From contig NZ_CP084627.1 of NCBI RefSeq assembly GCF_022878925.1, forward strand, positions 992,001 to 1,056,000: a stretch of 64,000 bases of DNA, read 5' to 3'. The translations under genes were made by a program, and so were the position numbers. Positions 43,521-53,399 of the stretch are shown piece by piece. How positions within the stretch are numbered: the first letter of the stretch is position 1; every line of letters begins with the position of its first letter. The DNA comes from Caballeronia sp. TF1N1. Its GTDB lineage: Bacteria > Pseudomonadota > Gammaproteobacteria > Burkholderiales > Burkholderiaceae. The notes beneath the pieces are model-generated. The model did not search any database, was not told where the DNA came from, and saw only the letters and a list, made by a program, of their open reading frames with translations.

Positions 43521-46118
43521 TCACTGACACACGCCATCGCCGATGGAGATCGAATTGGGTTTGGTTGCGTCGACGGACTGCGGCAGCTGATAGCGCACCA
43601 CGCAACGCTGGCTGGCTCCGTCGCCCCACTTCACGTTCAACGCGCCCGCGTCCGCCTTCAACCCGGTAGCGATGATGCGGCTGCCTTGCGCCACGGTGCC
43701 GACGGTGTGGGCCTCGCCGTCGAACACCTCGGCGCCGAATGGCAGCGGCGTGCCATCCGCCTGCGTCACGCGCATGACCGCTGGCTTGCCCAGGTTTTCG
43801 GTTTCGAACTTCAGGGCGACCACCGCACCGGCGGTCGGCGCCGTGCGCTGCACCGTCGACTTCAGCGCGATGTTGAGCGGCAGACCCTTGGGGTCGATTT
43901 CGACCTCGTTGTTCGAATAAGGCTGCATGCCCGAGATGACCGCATGCCCCCAACGGTCAACGCGCAAGCCCGCACCATTCGCGAGGCGCGCGCCTGCCGC
44001 GTCCTTGGCTTCGACCACGGCGACCGTATCGCCCATATTCGGGGTGAACGCCACGCCGTCGCGCCACGCGACCACTCCGCCGGAAATGCCCGCGCCGACC
44101 TGCGAATAGTGGCGTCCGGTACTGGCGTTTGCGGTCATCAACGCGAACGGCGACATGTAGCCGACGTTGCCGCCCGCGCTCGTCGAACTGCCCGAGCCAT
44201 TTCCGCCGTCGCTGTAGTTGGCGTTGACGCCGTAGCTGAACGCGTTGTCCGCGCCGAGCGTTCCTGTCACCGATTCCTGCAACGTGGAGCTTCTATCGCT
44301 CGTATCGTGCTGGAAGGTCGTGGACGATTGCGGTGCGTGCGCGCCGAAGCCGAGCGGCACCATGAGGTTGAGCATGATGCGGTTATCCCAGCGATTCGTG
44401 TTCACTTGATACTGACGCACCGCCGATACGCCATACGTCAGGCGTCGCCAGCTATTGCTGTAGCCGATCTGAAATTGCGTGTCGTGATCGGACCGGTTCC
44501 AGTAGTTTTGAATCGATCCCACGGCATACACCGAGCCGTACTTGCCGCCCTCGCCCAGACTCTGATTCAGAACGAACTGAACGCGCGACTTCTGGCGAGC
44601 ATCGAGAAAACCCGGTTGATGGTCTTCGTACAACTGGCGCAGCGCGACGGCATCCTGCAGCGTGTAAAAGCCATTAGTCGAATAGCGATAGGCCGCGACC
44701 GCGATATTCGTATTCGTCGGCTCGAACAGACGACTGAAGCTCAAGCGCACACTCGCGCCATTGTGCGTGCCGTATCCCTTGAAGCTCGCGGTGGCGTGGC
44801 TCACGTCGAGGCCGAATGCGCCGACGCTCGTATTCAGCGCGGCGCCGACCATGCCGGAGAAATACATATCTCCGCCGATCATGCCGCCGTAGAGCGTCAC
44901 GAGATTGTTGACGCCGTGCTGCACCGTTGCCTGCGAGACGAACGGATGAATATCGATGCTCGGATCGCGGTACTGACCGATGGTCGCGCTATAGCGCGTG
45001 ACGCCGGGTCGCAACGCGTTCACCGCCGCCGCGTAAGGCACGGTGGAAATGTGCTGCGAGCCGTCGGCTTCCGTGACGATGACATCGAGATTGCCGCCGT
45101 AACCCGTCGGATAAAGATCGTTGATCTCGAATGCGCCGGGCGCGACGGTCGTCTCGTAGATGATGTTGCCGTTCTGCCTGACCTGCACCCGCGCGTTGCT
45201 GTTTGCAATGCCGTGCACCACGGGCGCATAGCCGCGCTGCGACTCGGGATACATGCGGTCGTCGGTTCCGAGCGTGACGCCGCGCACGCCGTAGCTGTCG
45301 AACAGCGCGCCGTCCGTGAAGGTATCGCCGGCGGTAAGCTGGCTCTTAATGTCCCTGAACGAACGCTGCACGTAAGTCTGCACGCTCTGATAGTGCTGAC
45401 CGCCGATGGTGTTGTGCGTCAGGTTGCCCTGATAGCGGAAGCGCCACGGTCCCGCATTGATGCCGCCGATCAGCCCGAGATACTGCGAGTCGTTGTTGTA
45501 TCCGCCGGACGAGCTGTGATAAACGTTCGCGTTGTACTGCAGCGTGCCCGCGTTGATGCCGTCGTCCCAGTACTTCGGATCGACGTAGCCGCGTGCGCGC
45601 GAATTCATCGCGATTTGCGGAACGGAGACGTCGAGACGCTGCTCGCCGTTGTCGAACGACGCGGTTGCTCCAGCAATGAGATCGGGCAAGGTAAGGCAGG
45701 CATCGCCCGCGTTATCGAGCTTCGCCGACGCCTCCGGCGAGAGCTTGCGCAGATCGACACCCATGCGATCGAGCAGGTCCGCATTCACGCAAGGCTGCAT
45801 GGCGACAACACCCGCGCCTGCGCCCGCCTCGCGGATATCGATATCGAACTTGCCTTTCCAGACGGCGTTCACGTAGGTATCCGCGCGATACGTGCCGGGC
45901 AGAATCTCTTGTCCCTTGTTGAAGCGCGATATGTCCAGCTTTTCGCCGCTGCCGTTTTCGAGGAATTGTTCGTTGAATTCGACGGCCGCGATCTGCTGGG
46001 TAGAATCGGCCCATGCGTGAGCGCTCACGCCCATTGCGGCCAATGCCTGAAGCGTGAACAGGCTGATGGGTCTCAGGCGCATGCCGGACACATGAGCGCT
46101 TCGGTATTGCATATTCAT
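43521..46118 (-). CDS. Outer-membrane fimbrial usher
   Basis: 865 residues, normal for FimD/PapC ushers. Signal peptide, then the N-terminal chaperone-binding domain 'VEFNEQFLENGSGEKLDISR' and 'LPGTYRADTYVN', the 24-stranded barrel with plug ('YLQ' type repeats, 'GVRGVTLGTDDRMYPESQRG YAPVV'-region), and the C-terminal domains ('GLPLNIALKSTVQRTAPTAG', 'GAEVFDGEAHTVGTVAQGSR'). It assembles and secretes fimbrial subunits across the outer membrane. It lies 12 bases before the adhesin start and 156 bases after the chaperone gene. Confidence 0.94.
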   Translation of the reverse strand: MNMQYRSAHVSGMRLRPISLFTLQALAAMGVSAHAWADSTQQIAAVEFNEQFLENGSGEKLDISRFNKGQEILPGTYRADTYVNAVWKGKFDIDIREAGAGAGVVAMQPCVNADLLDRMGVDLRKLSPEASAKLDNAGDACLTLPDLIAGATASFDNGEQRLDVSVPQIAMNSRARGYVDPKYWDDGINAGTLQYNANVYHSSSGGYNNDSQYLGLIGGINAGPWRFRYQGNLTHNTIGGQHYQSVQTYVQRSFRDIKSQLTAGDTFTDGALFDSYGVRGVTLGTDDRMYPESQRGYAPVVHGIANSNARVQVRQNGNIIYETTVAPGAFEINDLYPTGYGGNLDVIVTEADGSQHISTVPYAAAVNALRPGVTRYSATIGQYRDPSIDIHPFVSQATVQHGVNNLVTLYGGMIGGDMYFSGMVGAALNTSVGAFGLDVSHATASFKGYGTHNGASVRLSFSRLFEPTNTNIAVAAYRYSTNGFYTLQDAVALRQLYEDHQPGFLDARQKSRVQFVLNQSLGEGGKYGSVYAVGSIQNYWNRSDHDTQFQIGYSNSWRRLTYGVSAVRQYQVNTNRWDNRIMLNLMVPLGFGAHAPQSSTTFQHDTSDRSSTLQESVTGTLGADNAFSYGVNANYSDGGNGSGSSTSAGGNVGYMSPFALMTANASTGRHYSQVGAGISGGVVAWRDGVAFTPNMGDTVAVVEAKDAAGARLANGAGLRVDRWGHAVISGMQPYSNNEVEIDPKGLPLNIALKSTVQRTAPTAGAVVALKFETENLGKPAVMRVTQADGTPLPFGAEVFDGEAHTVGTVAQGSRIIATGLKADAGALNVKWGDGASQRCVVRYQLPQSVDATKPNSISIGDGVCQ

Positions 46119-46274
46119 TTAGTCTTCCGAAATTACGGCAACAGCGTGACTCGGCACGCTATGCGGCATGCTCCGAGTTCATCCTTAACGAGTGATGGCG
46201 ACGTTCAGCGCAACGCTGCGCTATCGCGGGGAATCGGCCTGCTGGGCAGGCCCGCCGAGAAGCCTGCGAATGAC

Positions 46275-47018
46275 TCAGGGCGCCAGACTGGCATCGCCGT
46301 CCTGCGGGCCGCCGTAGTCGTTGATCGCGGTATAGCGAATCTTCGTGCTGTTCGCGGGCACCTCGCCCTTGAGCGGGAAAGCCCTGCTTTCGCCCGGGCC
46401 TACCATGCCGCCGTCAGTGAACTCCGATGCGCTCGCGCCGTTGCTAACCTGCACGCGGTCGAACGACACGTGATACTGCGTGGGGTTACTCGCCTCGATC
46501 GAGTTCTTGCCGCCATCGTGTTTGAGATGCCACACGATCTGTCCCGGCGCGTCAGTTGCCTGGCCTTTAAGGCCGCTCGGGCGATAGAAAAACTTGATGC
46601 GCGTGCGAAATGCAAGCTGCAACTGGTTCGCGCTCGCTTCGTCGCCCGTGGGTTTCGGCGGCACTTCGAGCACGTTCAAATAGAAGATGCTCTCCTTGTC
46701 CGCAGGCAAAGGCTCGCCCGTCGACATGATCCGCAAGGTCTGCGATTTACTCGGATCGATACGCATGATCGGCGGCGTGATGGTGAACGGCACGTCGATG
46801 GCGTCCGGCTTGATGTTCGGATCGCCCTTGTCCATCCACACCTTGGTCAGGCCGGGAAGCTTGCCGTTGTTGGTCAGCTTCACCGTGACTTCGGAATCGC
46901 TTTGATTGAAGACGACCCGCGTGCCGGCAATCACCACCGACGCATTCGCGGAAGGAATGAACCCTTGCATCGCGACGATAAATGCCGCGGTCGTTATGAG
47001 TCTCTTTGCCACTTTCAT
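46275..47018 (-). CDS. Periplasmic fimbrial chaperone
   Basis: 247 residues from ATG 47018; the upstream extension is unlikely. Signal peptide MKVAKRLITTAAFIVAMQGF, then the PapD-like two-Ig fold: 'VVIAGTRVVFNQSDSEVTVK', 'FTITPPIMRIDPSKSQTLRI', 'PADKESIFYLNVLEVPPKP' (the G1/F1 hallmark), and 'FRTRIKFFYRP'. It delivers subunits to the usher by donor-strand complementation. Ribosome site is weak. Confidence 0.93.
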   Translation of the reverse strand: MKVAKRLITTAAFIVAMQGFIPSANASVVIAGTRVVFNQSDSEVTVKLTNNGKLPGLTKVWMDKGDPNIKPDAIDVPFTITPPIMRIDPSKSQTLRIMSTGEPLPADKESIFYLNVLEVPPKPTGDEASANQLQLAFRTRIKFFYRPSGLKGQATDAPGQIVWHLKHDGGKNSIEASNPTQYHVSFDRVQVSNGASASEFTDGGMVGPGESRAFPLKGEVPANSTKIRYTAINDYGGPQDGDASLAP

Positions 47019-47134
47019 GTTGACGTAATGCCCGAAACGGAGCGCGAGTGTAAAGATAAAGCGGGCTCGCGCCCGCATATGTACGGGTCTTCAACCGATG
47101 ATCGCGCCGAAGACCCCGTTCCACTACCGCAAGA

Positions 47135-47680
47135 TCACATGTAGTCGATGCTGTAGATCACGGACGAGTTGGCTGCGCCAGCGGTCGTCGCGCCCGTCGC
47201 GTAATACTGAACTTGATAGCTGAGCGATGCCGCGCCGCTGGAGATGTCGGCCGACTTCACGTTCTGCAGCTCACGCGAGTAGCCTGCCTTGATCATCGAA
47301 CCATCGGAGTTCAAGAGTTGCAGCTTGACGTTGCCCGCGCCGCCCGTGGCCACGATCAGGCGGCCATCGTTCGCATCGACCGTTGCACCGGCTTCATAGA
47401 ACACGCCCGCTTCGCTCGTTGCCGTAACCGGCGCGCAACCCGTCAACGCGATGTTGTACGAAGTCGTGCCGGCCGTCTGGCCCGATGCCGTCAGGGTCGA
47501 CGTGGAAACGGTCGGCAGCGTGACCGTGAAGTCCTTGCTGCTGGTGCCGTTGCCGTTGATCGTGCAGGTCGTGGCCGTCAGCGCGCCATTGAACGTGATG
47601 GTGCCGTCCGACGCGAACGCGGCGCTTGCTACGAGGCCCAGTGCTGCGGCGACCATCGCCGAGATCAAGGATTTTTTCAT
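47135..47680 (-). CDS. Fimbrial major subunit (FimA-like)
   Basis: 181 residues. Signal peptide MKKSLISAMVAAALGLVASA, mature start near 'SDGTITFNGALTATTCTING', second Cys in 'YNIALTGCAPVTATSE', and the C-terminal 'SSVIYSIDYM' strand with the penultimate aromatic. It is the first gene of the leftward operon and hence the likely major pilin. It lies 116 bases upstream of the chaperone gene, a gap that could hold a partial terminator. Confidence 0.92.
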   Translation of the reverse strand: MKKSLISAMVAAALGLVASAAFASDGTITFNGALTATTCTINGNGTSSKDFTVTLPTVSTSTLTASGQTAGTTSYNIALTGCAPVTATSEAGVFYEAGATVDANDGRLIVATGGAGNVKLQLLNSDGSMIKAGYSRELQNVKSADISSGAASLSYQVQYYATGATTAGAANSSVIYSIDYM

Positions 47681-48096
47681 TTGGATATGCTTATAAAAAT
47701 TGACAGGGATGGGTCGTCAGATCAAGCTAAATGTTCGGCCGCGAAAGGCGGTCGCCCACTCCTCGAACTTGACGCCCAAATGCCGCATCTCGGCTTCCAG
47801 GTTTGCTACAGATAAACATCCGCTTACGCGCTACGTTTATCTCGTCTGGTTGAAATGCGAAGCGCAACGATAATCGAGACCGTCGAGAAACGGCACTCGA
47901 TTTTTCCTAATTTTTCAGGGAATAGTTAGTGATGCGATAAATGCTGCCTGACGCAAGCAGCAGCTATCTTCGACGTGACTTTGGTCAGCGAACATTCGAC
48001 GCCATGCAAGGCGCTCGCCTGCTTCGATTGCGCTTCAGCAGTTATCTTGACCGCCCCGCCGCGGTAACGCGGCGCAATGGTGCCAACGAGCCGTCA
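47681..48096. other. Promoter region of the fimbrial operon
   Basis: No gene is supported. The stretch 47690-47940 is AT-rich relative to its flanks and should hold the leftward fimbrial promoter. Inverted repeats or a recombinase site that would indicate an invertible phase switch are not visible. Confidence 0.5.
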
Positions 48097-49599
48097 TCAC
48101 AGCTGCATCGCCGGCGAGAGCGCCATCTCGATCGATTCGGCGAGCTTCGCAAACGCGGGCGCGATCTCATCGTTCGGCACGCACGCGTAGCCAAGCATGA
48201 GACCGGGACGCGCGGCATCCGCGTTCATGTAGTAGTTGGCGAGCGGCCGTGTCACCACGCCCGCCGTCATTGCGTGACGCGTGATTTCGCGGTCGTCGAC
48301 GTGTTCCGGCATGCCCAGGACGAAGTGCAGTCCGGCCTGATCGCCGTGCACCGCGAGCGTATTGCCGAACCGCGCGCGAATGGCGTTGATGAGCAATTCC
48401 CTTCGTTCGCCGTATAGCCCGCGCATGCGCCGCACGTGCGAGGTGAGATGCCCGTCGAGAATGAATTCGGTGAGCACGGCCTGCTGCATCAGTTGCCCTT
48501 CGCGATACAGCTCCGCGACGCCCGTGCGAAACGTATCGACGAGATTTTCCGGCACCACCATATAGCCCATGCGCAAACCGGGGAACAGCATCTTGCCGAG
48601 ACTGCCGACATAGATCACCTGTCCGGCGTCGTCGAGTCCCTGCAGCGACGAAAGCGGCCGGCTGCCATAGCGAAACTCGCTGTCGTAATCGTCCTCGATG
48701 ATCCACGTGCCATGTTGCCGCGCGAACTCGAGCAAAGCGCGACGCCGCGCGAGACTCATGACCATGCCGAGCGGATACTGATGAGAAGGCGTAACCAGCG
48801 CGATACGCGGCGGCGTGGCCATGTCGCGCGCGTTCGGATTCAAGCCTTCGTCATCGACGGGCACGGGCACGAGCGACAGCCCGGACGACTGCAGGACGCT
48901 TCGCACGCCCCAGTAACACGGCTCTTCGACCCATGCGCGGTCGCCGAAATCGGTGAGCAGACGCACGGTCAGATCGATCGACTGATGGATGCCCGTCGTG
49001 ATGATGATCTGATCGGGCGAGCACTTGACCGAGCGCGCGACACGCAAATAGTCCGACAACGCGCGCCGCAGCGGCCGGTAGCCGCCGCCGGGCGCATAGG
49101 TCAGCAAATCGGGATTCGCGCGCTTCCAGAGCCGCGCTTGCAAGCGGCTCCAAGTTTGCGCGGGAAACTCGCGTACATCGGGCACGCCGGGCATGAACGC
49201 GCCCCACTGCTTCGGCGATACCCCCGCCTGCGAGATCAAGCGCGCGCCGCGTTGCGAAATCGCGCAGGGCTTCTGAGCGGCGTCGGCGCTCGACTTGGCG
49301 CCCGGCTTCGCAGCGGCGCGTTCGCGCGGCGCCGTATCGGCCACATAGGTGCCGCTGCCGGTCGTCGACGTGACATAGCCTTCGGCCGTCAACTGGTCGT
49401 ACACGTGCAGCACGGTATTGCGCGCGATGCCGAGATCGCTTGCCAGCATGCGCGAACTCGGCAGCTTGGTGCCGGGCGCAAGTTGACCGGTCAGGATGGC
49501 CTGCTGCATGAGCTCCAGCATCTGCCGGTACATCGGCTCCGCCTGCGAGCGTTCGACGAGTCGCGTACTCAGCCAGTCCGCGAGGATGATGGTATCCAT
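48097..49599 (-). CDS. MocR-type GntR regulator with aminotransferase domain
   Basis: 500 residues from ATG 49599. The N-terminal GntR winged helix (about 15-85) has 'PMYRQMLELMQQAILTGQLA' and 'LASDLGIARNTVLHVYDQLT'. A linker follows, then a fold-type I aminotransferase domain (about 135-500) with 'GIHQSIDLTVRLL', 'ALVTPSHQYPLG', 'IIEDDYDSEFRYG' and the PLP Lys in 'YVGSLGKMLFPGLRMGY'. Such regulators use PLP and an amine or amino acid effector. It is divergent from a polyamine-type ABC importer, which makes that importer the probable target. Confidence 0.93.
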   Translation of the reverse strand: MDTIILADWLSTRLVERSQAEPMYRQMLELMQQAILTGQLAPGTKLPSSRMLASDLGIARNTVLHVYDQLTAEGYVTSTTGSGTYVADTAPRERAAAKPGAKSSADAAQKPCAISQRGARLISQAGVSPKQWGAFMPGVPDVREFPAQTWSRLQARLWKRANPDLLTYAPGGGYRPLRRALSDYLRVARSVKCSPDQIIITTGIHQSIDLTVRLLTDFGDRAWVEEPCYWGVRSVLQSSGLSLVPVPVDDEGLNPNARDMATPPRIALVTPSHQYPLGMVMSLARRRALLEFARQHGTWIIEDDYDSEFRYGSRPLSSLQGLDDAGQVIYVGSLGKMLFPGLRMGYMVVPENLVDTFRTGVAELYREGQLMQQAVLTEFILDGHLTSHVRRMRGLYGERRELLINAIRARFGNTLAVHGDQAGLHFVLGMPEHVDDREITRHAMTAGVVTRPLANYYMNADAARPGLMLGYACVPNDEIAPAFAKLAESIEMALSPAMQL

Positions 49600-49640
49600 G
49601 AATTTCCCCGAGCCCTCAGGAACCTCGCCAGCAGGCAAAG

Positions 49641-49671
49641 TGGTTCCAAGTTGAATATTGAAATGGCTCCA
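49641..49671. promoter_or_regulatory. Direct repeats between mocR and the ABC operon
   Basis: TGGTTCCA (49641-49648) and TGGCTCCA (49664-49671) form a direct repeat with 23-base centre spacing, about two helical turns, in the divergent promoter region. Paired direct repeats are the usual MocR/GabR operator type. An inverse-like GTAGAACC follows at 49676-49683. Confidence 0.5.
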
Positions 49672-49815
49672 CATTGTAGAACCGTCACGGGCTATAGTTA
49701 TCGCAGGCAGTGGAAAAATTTCCGAGCGCCGCAAAGGCGCCGGTCAGGCGCCGTAGAGGCTTGATACAGGCCGCTCCCAGCTACAACGCATCGATTTCCG
49801 AAGGAGACACGGAAG

Positions 49816-50913
49816 ATGAAATCCGATCAGGTGATCGTCAGTTTTCGCGGCGTTAGAAAGACTTATGACGGGGAAACCCTAGTCGTCAAATCGCTCGACC
49901 TCGACATCTATCAGGGCGAATTCCTCACGCTGCTCGGGCCGTCCGGTTCGGGCAAGACCACTTGCCTGATGATGCTCGCGGGCTTCGAATTCCCGACTGG
50001 CGGCGAGATCTGGCTAGACGGCAAGTTGCTCAACAAGGTGCCGCCGCATAAGCGCGACATCGGCATGGTGTTTCAGAACTACGCCTTGTTTCCACATCTT
50101 TCCGTGCAGCAGAACGTGGAATATCCGCTTACGGTTCGCAAGATCTCCGCCGAGGAACGCGCGCATCGCGTCGACAACGCACTCAGGATGGTGCGCATGG
50201 AGAGCTTCGCGAAACGTTACCCGGCGCAATTGTCGGGCGGTCAGCAGCAGCGCATCGCGCTCGCGCGCGCGCTCGTATTCGAGCCCAAGCTCGTGCTGAT
50301 GGACGAGCCGCTCGGCGCGCTCGACAAGCAACTGCGCGAGCACATGCAGTACGAACTGAAGTCGTTGCACGAGAAGCTCGGCGTGACCTTCGTATATGTC
50401 ACGCACGATCAGGGCGAAGCGCTCACCATGTCGGACCGCGTCGCGGTATTCGACAAAGGCATCGTGCAGCAACTCGATACCGTGGACCATCTCTACGAAG
50501 CGCCGTGCAACGAGTTCGTCGCCAACTTCATCGGCGATAGCAACCGCTTGCGCGGCACCATCGAGCAAACACAAGGCGAGTTCTGCGATATCCGCCTGGC
50601 CGACGGCACGCGGCTTTCCGGGCTGAATGTCGCGAAGGCGAAGGCGGGTGCGTCGGCTATTGCCTGCATCCGGCCCGAGCGCATGAAGCTCGCGGCCATC
50701 CGCGAACAGAACCATGCGACACATAACGCGCTCGCTGGCGAGGCCAAGAGCCTCATCTATTTCGGCGATCACGTACGCATGCGCTGCGGCGTACGCGAAC
50801 AGGACGAATGCTTCGTGAAAGTGCCACTCGGCAATGCGTTGCTCGATACCTTCACGCCCGGCGCGCCCGTCGCGCTTGAATTCGCTCCCGAGCATTTGCG
50901 CGTGTTTGCCTAA
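49816..50913 (+). CDS. Polyamine-type ABC transporter ATP-binding protein (PotA-like)
   Basis: 365 residues. Walker A 'LLGPSGSGKTTCLMMLAGFE', Q loop 'VFQNYALFPHLSV', signature 'YPAQLSGGQQQRIALARALV', Walker B 'LVLMDEPLGALD', H loop 'FVYVTHDQGEALTMSDRVAV', and a C-terminal TOBE domain (about 280-360). It is typical of the PotA/CysA importer group. It is the first gene of a four-gene importer unit divergent from mocR. Substrate (putrescine, spermidine or a related amine) is inferred from the family. Confidence 0.92.
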   Translation: MKSDQVIVSFRGVRKTYDGETLVVKSLDLDIYQGEFLTLLGPSGSGKTTCLMMLAGFEFPTGGEIWLDGKLLNKVPPHKRDIGMVFQNYALFPHLSVQQNVEYPLTVRKISAEERAHRVDNALRMVRMESFAKRYPAQLSGGQQQRIALARALVFEPKLVLMDEPLGALDKQLREHMQYELKSLHEKLGVTFVYVTHDQGEALTMSDRVAVFDKGIVQQLDTVDHLYEAPCNEFVANFIGDSNRLRGTIEQTQGEFCDIRLADGTRLSGLNVAKAKAGASAIACIRPERMKLAAIREQNHATHNALAGEAKSLIYFGDHVRMRCGVREQDECFVKVPLGNALLDTFTPGAPVALEFAPEHLRVFA

Positions 50914-50996
50914 AGCGGCGCGCTTCATCGCTTTTGCTTTGTCTACTCGCAAGTCCACTGCTAACACCAAGCCAAAAAGGAAGAGAGGAAACCACC

Positions 50997-52037
50997 ATGA
51001 AGAAGTTCGCACTGTGCTCCATGGCGTCGGCGGCGCTCGTGTGCATGTCGGGCGCATCCGCATTCGCGGCGGAACTGACCGTCGTCAATTTCGGCGGCGC
51101 GAACGGCGATGCGCAAAAGGCCGCATTCAATCAGCCTTACGAAAAATCATCGAGTAACAAGGTCACGGCCGTCGAATACAACGGCGAGCAGGCCAAGGTC
51201 AAAGCGATGGTCGAAGCGAAGCACGTCAACTGGGATGTCGTCGAAGTCGAATCGGGCGATCTGGGACGCGGCTGCGACGAAGGTCTCTACGAAAAGCTGG
51301 ACTGGTCGAAGATCGCGAAGAAGTCGGAACTCGTCACCGAATCGCCGCAAACTTGCGGAGCCGGCTTCTTCGTCTGGTCGACGGCGCTCGCCTATAACGC
51401 CGACAAGCTCAAGGGCGCGCCGGCCGGCTGGTCAGACTTCTGGGACACGAAGAAATTCCCCGGCAAACGCGGCATGCGCAAGGGCGCGCGCTACAACCTC
51501 GAATTCGCGCTGATGGCCGACGGCGTCCCGCCGAAGGATGTCTACAAGGTGCTCGGCACGAAAGCCGGCGCCGATCGTGCGTTCAAGAAGCTCGAAGAAC
51601 TGAAGCCGAATATCCAGTGGTGGGAAGCGGGCGCGCAGCCGCCGCAATTCCTCGTCGCGGGCGATGTCGTGATGTCGACGGCCTATAACGGACGTATCGA
51701 TGCCGCGCGCAAGGAAGGCAAGAATCTGAAGGTCGTCTGGAACGGCAGCATTTATGACCTCGATTACTGGGCCATTCCGAAGGGGTCGCCGAACAAGGAT
51801 GTCGCGACGCAGTACATCGCATATTCGGTGTCGCAGCAGCCGCAGGAAACGTACGCGAAGAACATCGCCTATGGTCCGGTGAACAAGGCGGCCATCGCGG
51901 CGCTCGATCCGAAAATCCAGGCCGACATGCCGAATTCGCCCGCCAACGCGAAGAATGCCGTGCTGCAGGACATGGCGTTCTGGACCGATCACGGCGACGA
52001 GCTCGAACAGCGCTTCACGGCGTGGTCGTCGAAGTAA
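50997..52037 (+). CDS. Periplasmic substrate-binding protein (PotD-like)
   Basis: 346 residues from ATG 50997 with a GGAAGAGAGG Shine-Dalgarno. Signal MKKFALCSMASAALVCMSGA with cleavage after SAFAA. The mature part fits the spermidine/putrescine-binding group (SBP_bac_8: 'LTVVNFGGANGDAQKAAF', 'NWDVVEVESGDLGRGCDEGL', 'VWNGSIYDLDYWAIPKGSPN', 'AYSVSQQPQETYAKNIAYGP'). It delivers the ligand to the permease pair. A stable stem-loop follows it. Confidence 0.92.
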   Translation: MKKFALCSMASAALVCMSGASAFAAELTVVNFGGANGDAQKAAFNQPYEKSSSNKVTAVEYNGEQAKVKAMVEAKHVNWDVVEVESGDLGRGCDEGLYEKLDWSKIAKKSELVTESPQTCGAGFFVWSTALAYNADKLKGAPAGWSDFWDTKKFPGKRGMRKGARYNLEFALMADGVPPKDVYKVLGTKAGADRAFKKLEELKPNIQWWEAGAQPPQFLVAGDVVMSTAYNGRIDAARKEGKNLKVVWNGSIYDLDYWAIPKGSPNKDVATQYIAYSVSQQPQETYAKNIAYGPVNKAAIAALDPKIQADMPNSPANAKNAVLQDMAFWTDHGDELEQRFTAWSSK

Positions 52038-52056
52038 GCGTTTTTGGCGAAAGCAC

Positions 52057-52087
52057 GGCTGCGTTTCGCGCAATGCGAACCGCAGCC
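52057..52087 (+). other. Intercistronic stem-loop after the binding-protein gene
   Basis: GGCTGCG pairs with CGCAGCC, with an inner TTCGC/GCGAA stem, 19 bases after the stop; no U tract. Such stems protect the highly expressed binding-protein mRNA from 3' decay while limiting read-through to the permease genes. Confidence 0.6.
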
Positions 52088-52123
52088 AACGCCAAGCCTT
52101 TGCATGGATAGGAGACAGAAAGC

Positions 52124-53395
52124 GTGAACACCTTGACGATCGCCGCGGACGACACGCGCGAATCGAGCGCGCGACTCAAGCGCGAACTGAAGCTCGTCGA
52201 TGCGAAAAAGCGCGCAATGGCGCTCGCGCTGATTGCGCCGCTCGCCATTTTTCTGTTCCTGATCTTCGTGGTGCCAATCGGTGCGCTGCTCACACGCGCC
52301 GTGCAGAACCCCGAAGTTGCGAACGCGCTGCCGCACACGGGCGCGGCGCTCGCAAGCTGGGATCGCAAAACCGCGCCGCCCGATGCCGCTTATGCCGCGC
52401 TCGCGCAAGATCTCACCGCGATACAGGACGGCGAATCGATGGGCGCGCTCGCTCGCCGGCTCAACACCGAGATTCCGGGCTATCGCTCGCTGGTTGCAAA
52501 AACTGCCCGCGCGATGCCGCTCGCCGCGGACGACGGCAAGCCGCTCGCCGCGCCGCAGATTCGCGCGAAGATCGTCGAACTCGACGAACGCTGGAACGAT
52601 CCCGCGTATTGGCAGGCAATCGCGAAAAACGCCGGTCGATATTCGCCGTTTTATCTGCTCGCTTCGCTGGATCACCGGCAGGACGGTTTCGGTGACATCG
52701 AGCATGCAGGTCCGGATCAATCCATCTATTTGAACGTCTTTGGACGCACGTTCGTGATCGGCGTCGCGGTGACGTTTTTCGCGCTGCTGCTCGGTTATCC
52801 GCTCGCGTACTGGATTTCCACGCTGCCCGCGCGCCGTGCCAATCTCGTGATGGTGCTCGTGCTGATTCCGTTCTGGACCTCCGTGCTGGTGCGTGTCGCC
52901 GCGTGGATCGTGCTGTTGCAAAGCGAAGGGCTCGTCAACAAGGCGCTGCTCGCGAGCGGGCTGATTGGTTCGCCGCTCGCGCTGCTGTTCAATCGCGTGG
53001 GCGTTTATATCTCGATGACGCACATTCTTCTGCCCTTCATGATTTTGCCGCTCTATAGCGTGATGAAGTCCGTGCCGCCGACTTATCAGCGCGCGGCTGT
53101 TTCGCTTGGCAGTCATCCGTTCGCGGCGTTCTGGCGCGTGTATGTGCCGCAGACTTATCCGGGCATCGGGGCCGGCGTGCTGCTGGTGTTTATCTTGGCG
53201 ATTGGTTACTACATCACGCCGGCGCTTCTCGGCGGGCCGAACGACCAGATGGTCAGCTACTACATCGCGTATTTCACGAACGTAACGATCAACTGGGGCA
53301 TGGCTTGCGCGCTCGGTGCGCTGCTGCTTGCCGCGACGCTCGTGCTTTACGTCGTCTACGGTCGATTCACGCGCTCGAACGTAAGCCTGGGGTAA
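52124..53395 (+). CDS. ABC transporter permease (PotB-like, with periplasmic insert)
   Basis: 423 residues, about 130 longer than PotB. After TM1 (about 32-55, 'ALALIAPLAIFLFLIFVVPI') an Ala-rich soluble region of about 140 residues is inserted (about 60-200). Then come five more helices and the EAA motif ('VPPTYQRAAVSLGSHPFAAF', about 323-345). This insert occurs in a known group of Pot-type permeases. GTG start is preceded by 'ATAGGAGACAG'. Confidence 0.9.
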   Translation: MNTLTIAADDTRESSARLKRELKLVDAKKRAMALALIAPLAIFLFLIFVVPIGALLTRAVQNPEVANALPHTGAALASWDRKTAPPDAAYAALAQDLTAIQDGESMGALARRLNTEIPGYRSLVAKTARAMPLAADDGKPLAAPQIRAKIVELDERWNDPAYWQAIAKNAGRYSPFYLLASLDHRQDGFGDIEHAGPDQSIYLNVFGRTFVIGVAVTFFALLLGYPLAYWISTLPARRANLVMVLVLIPFWTSVLVRVAAWIVLLQSEGLVNKALLASGLIGSPLALLFNRVGVYISMTHILLPFMILPLYSVMKSVPPTYQRAAVSLGSHPFAAFWRVYVPQTYPGIGAGVLLVFILAIGYYITPALLGGPNDQMVSYYIAYFTNVTINWGMACALGALLLAATLVLYVVYGRFTRSNVSLG

Positions 53396-53399
53396 GACA

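Noticed and set aside
43488..47144. Very long rightward open frame (1218 codons) across the fimbrial genes
   Set aside because: It is the antisense shadow of usher and chaperone genes, whose products are clear on the other strand; the predicted protein is His/Arg-rich and low in complexity.
47681..48096. Possible invertible fimbrial phase switch
   Set aside because: No inverted repeat pair or recombinase gene was seen near the fimbrial promoter.
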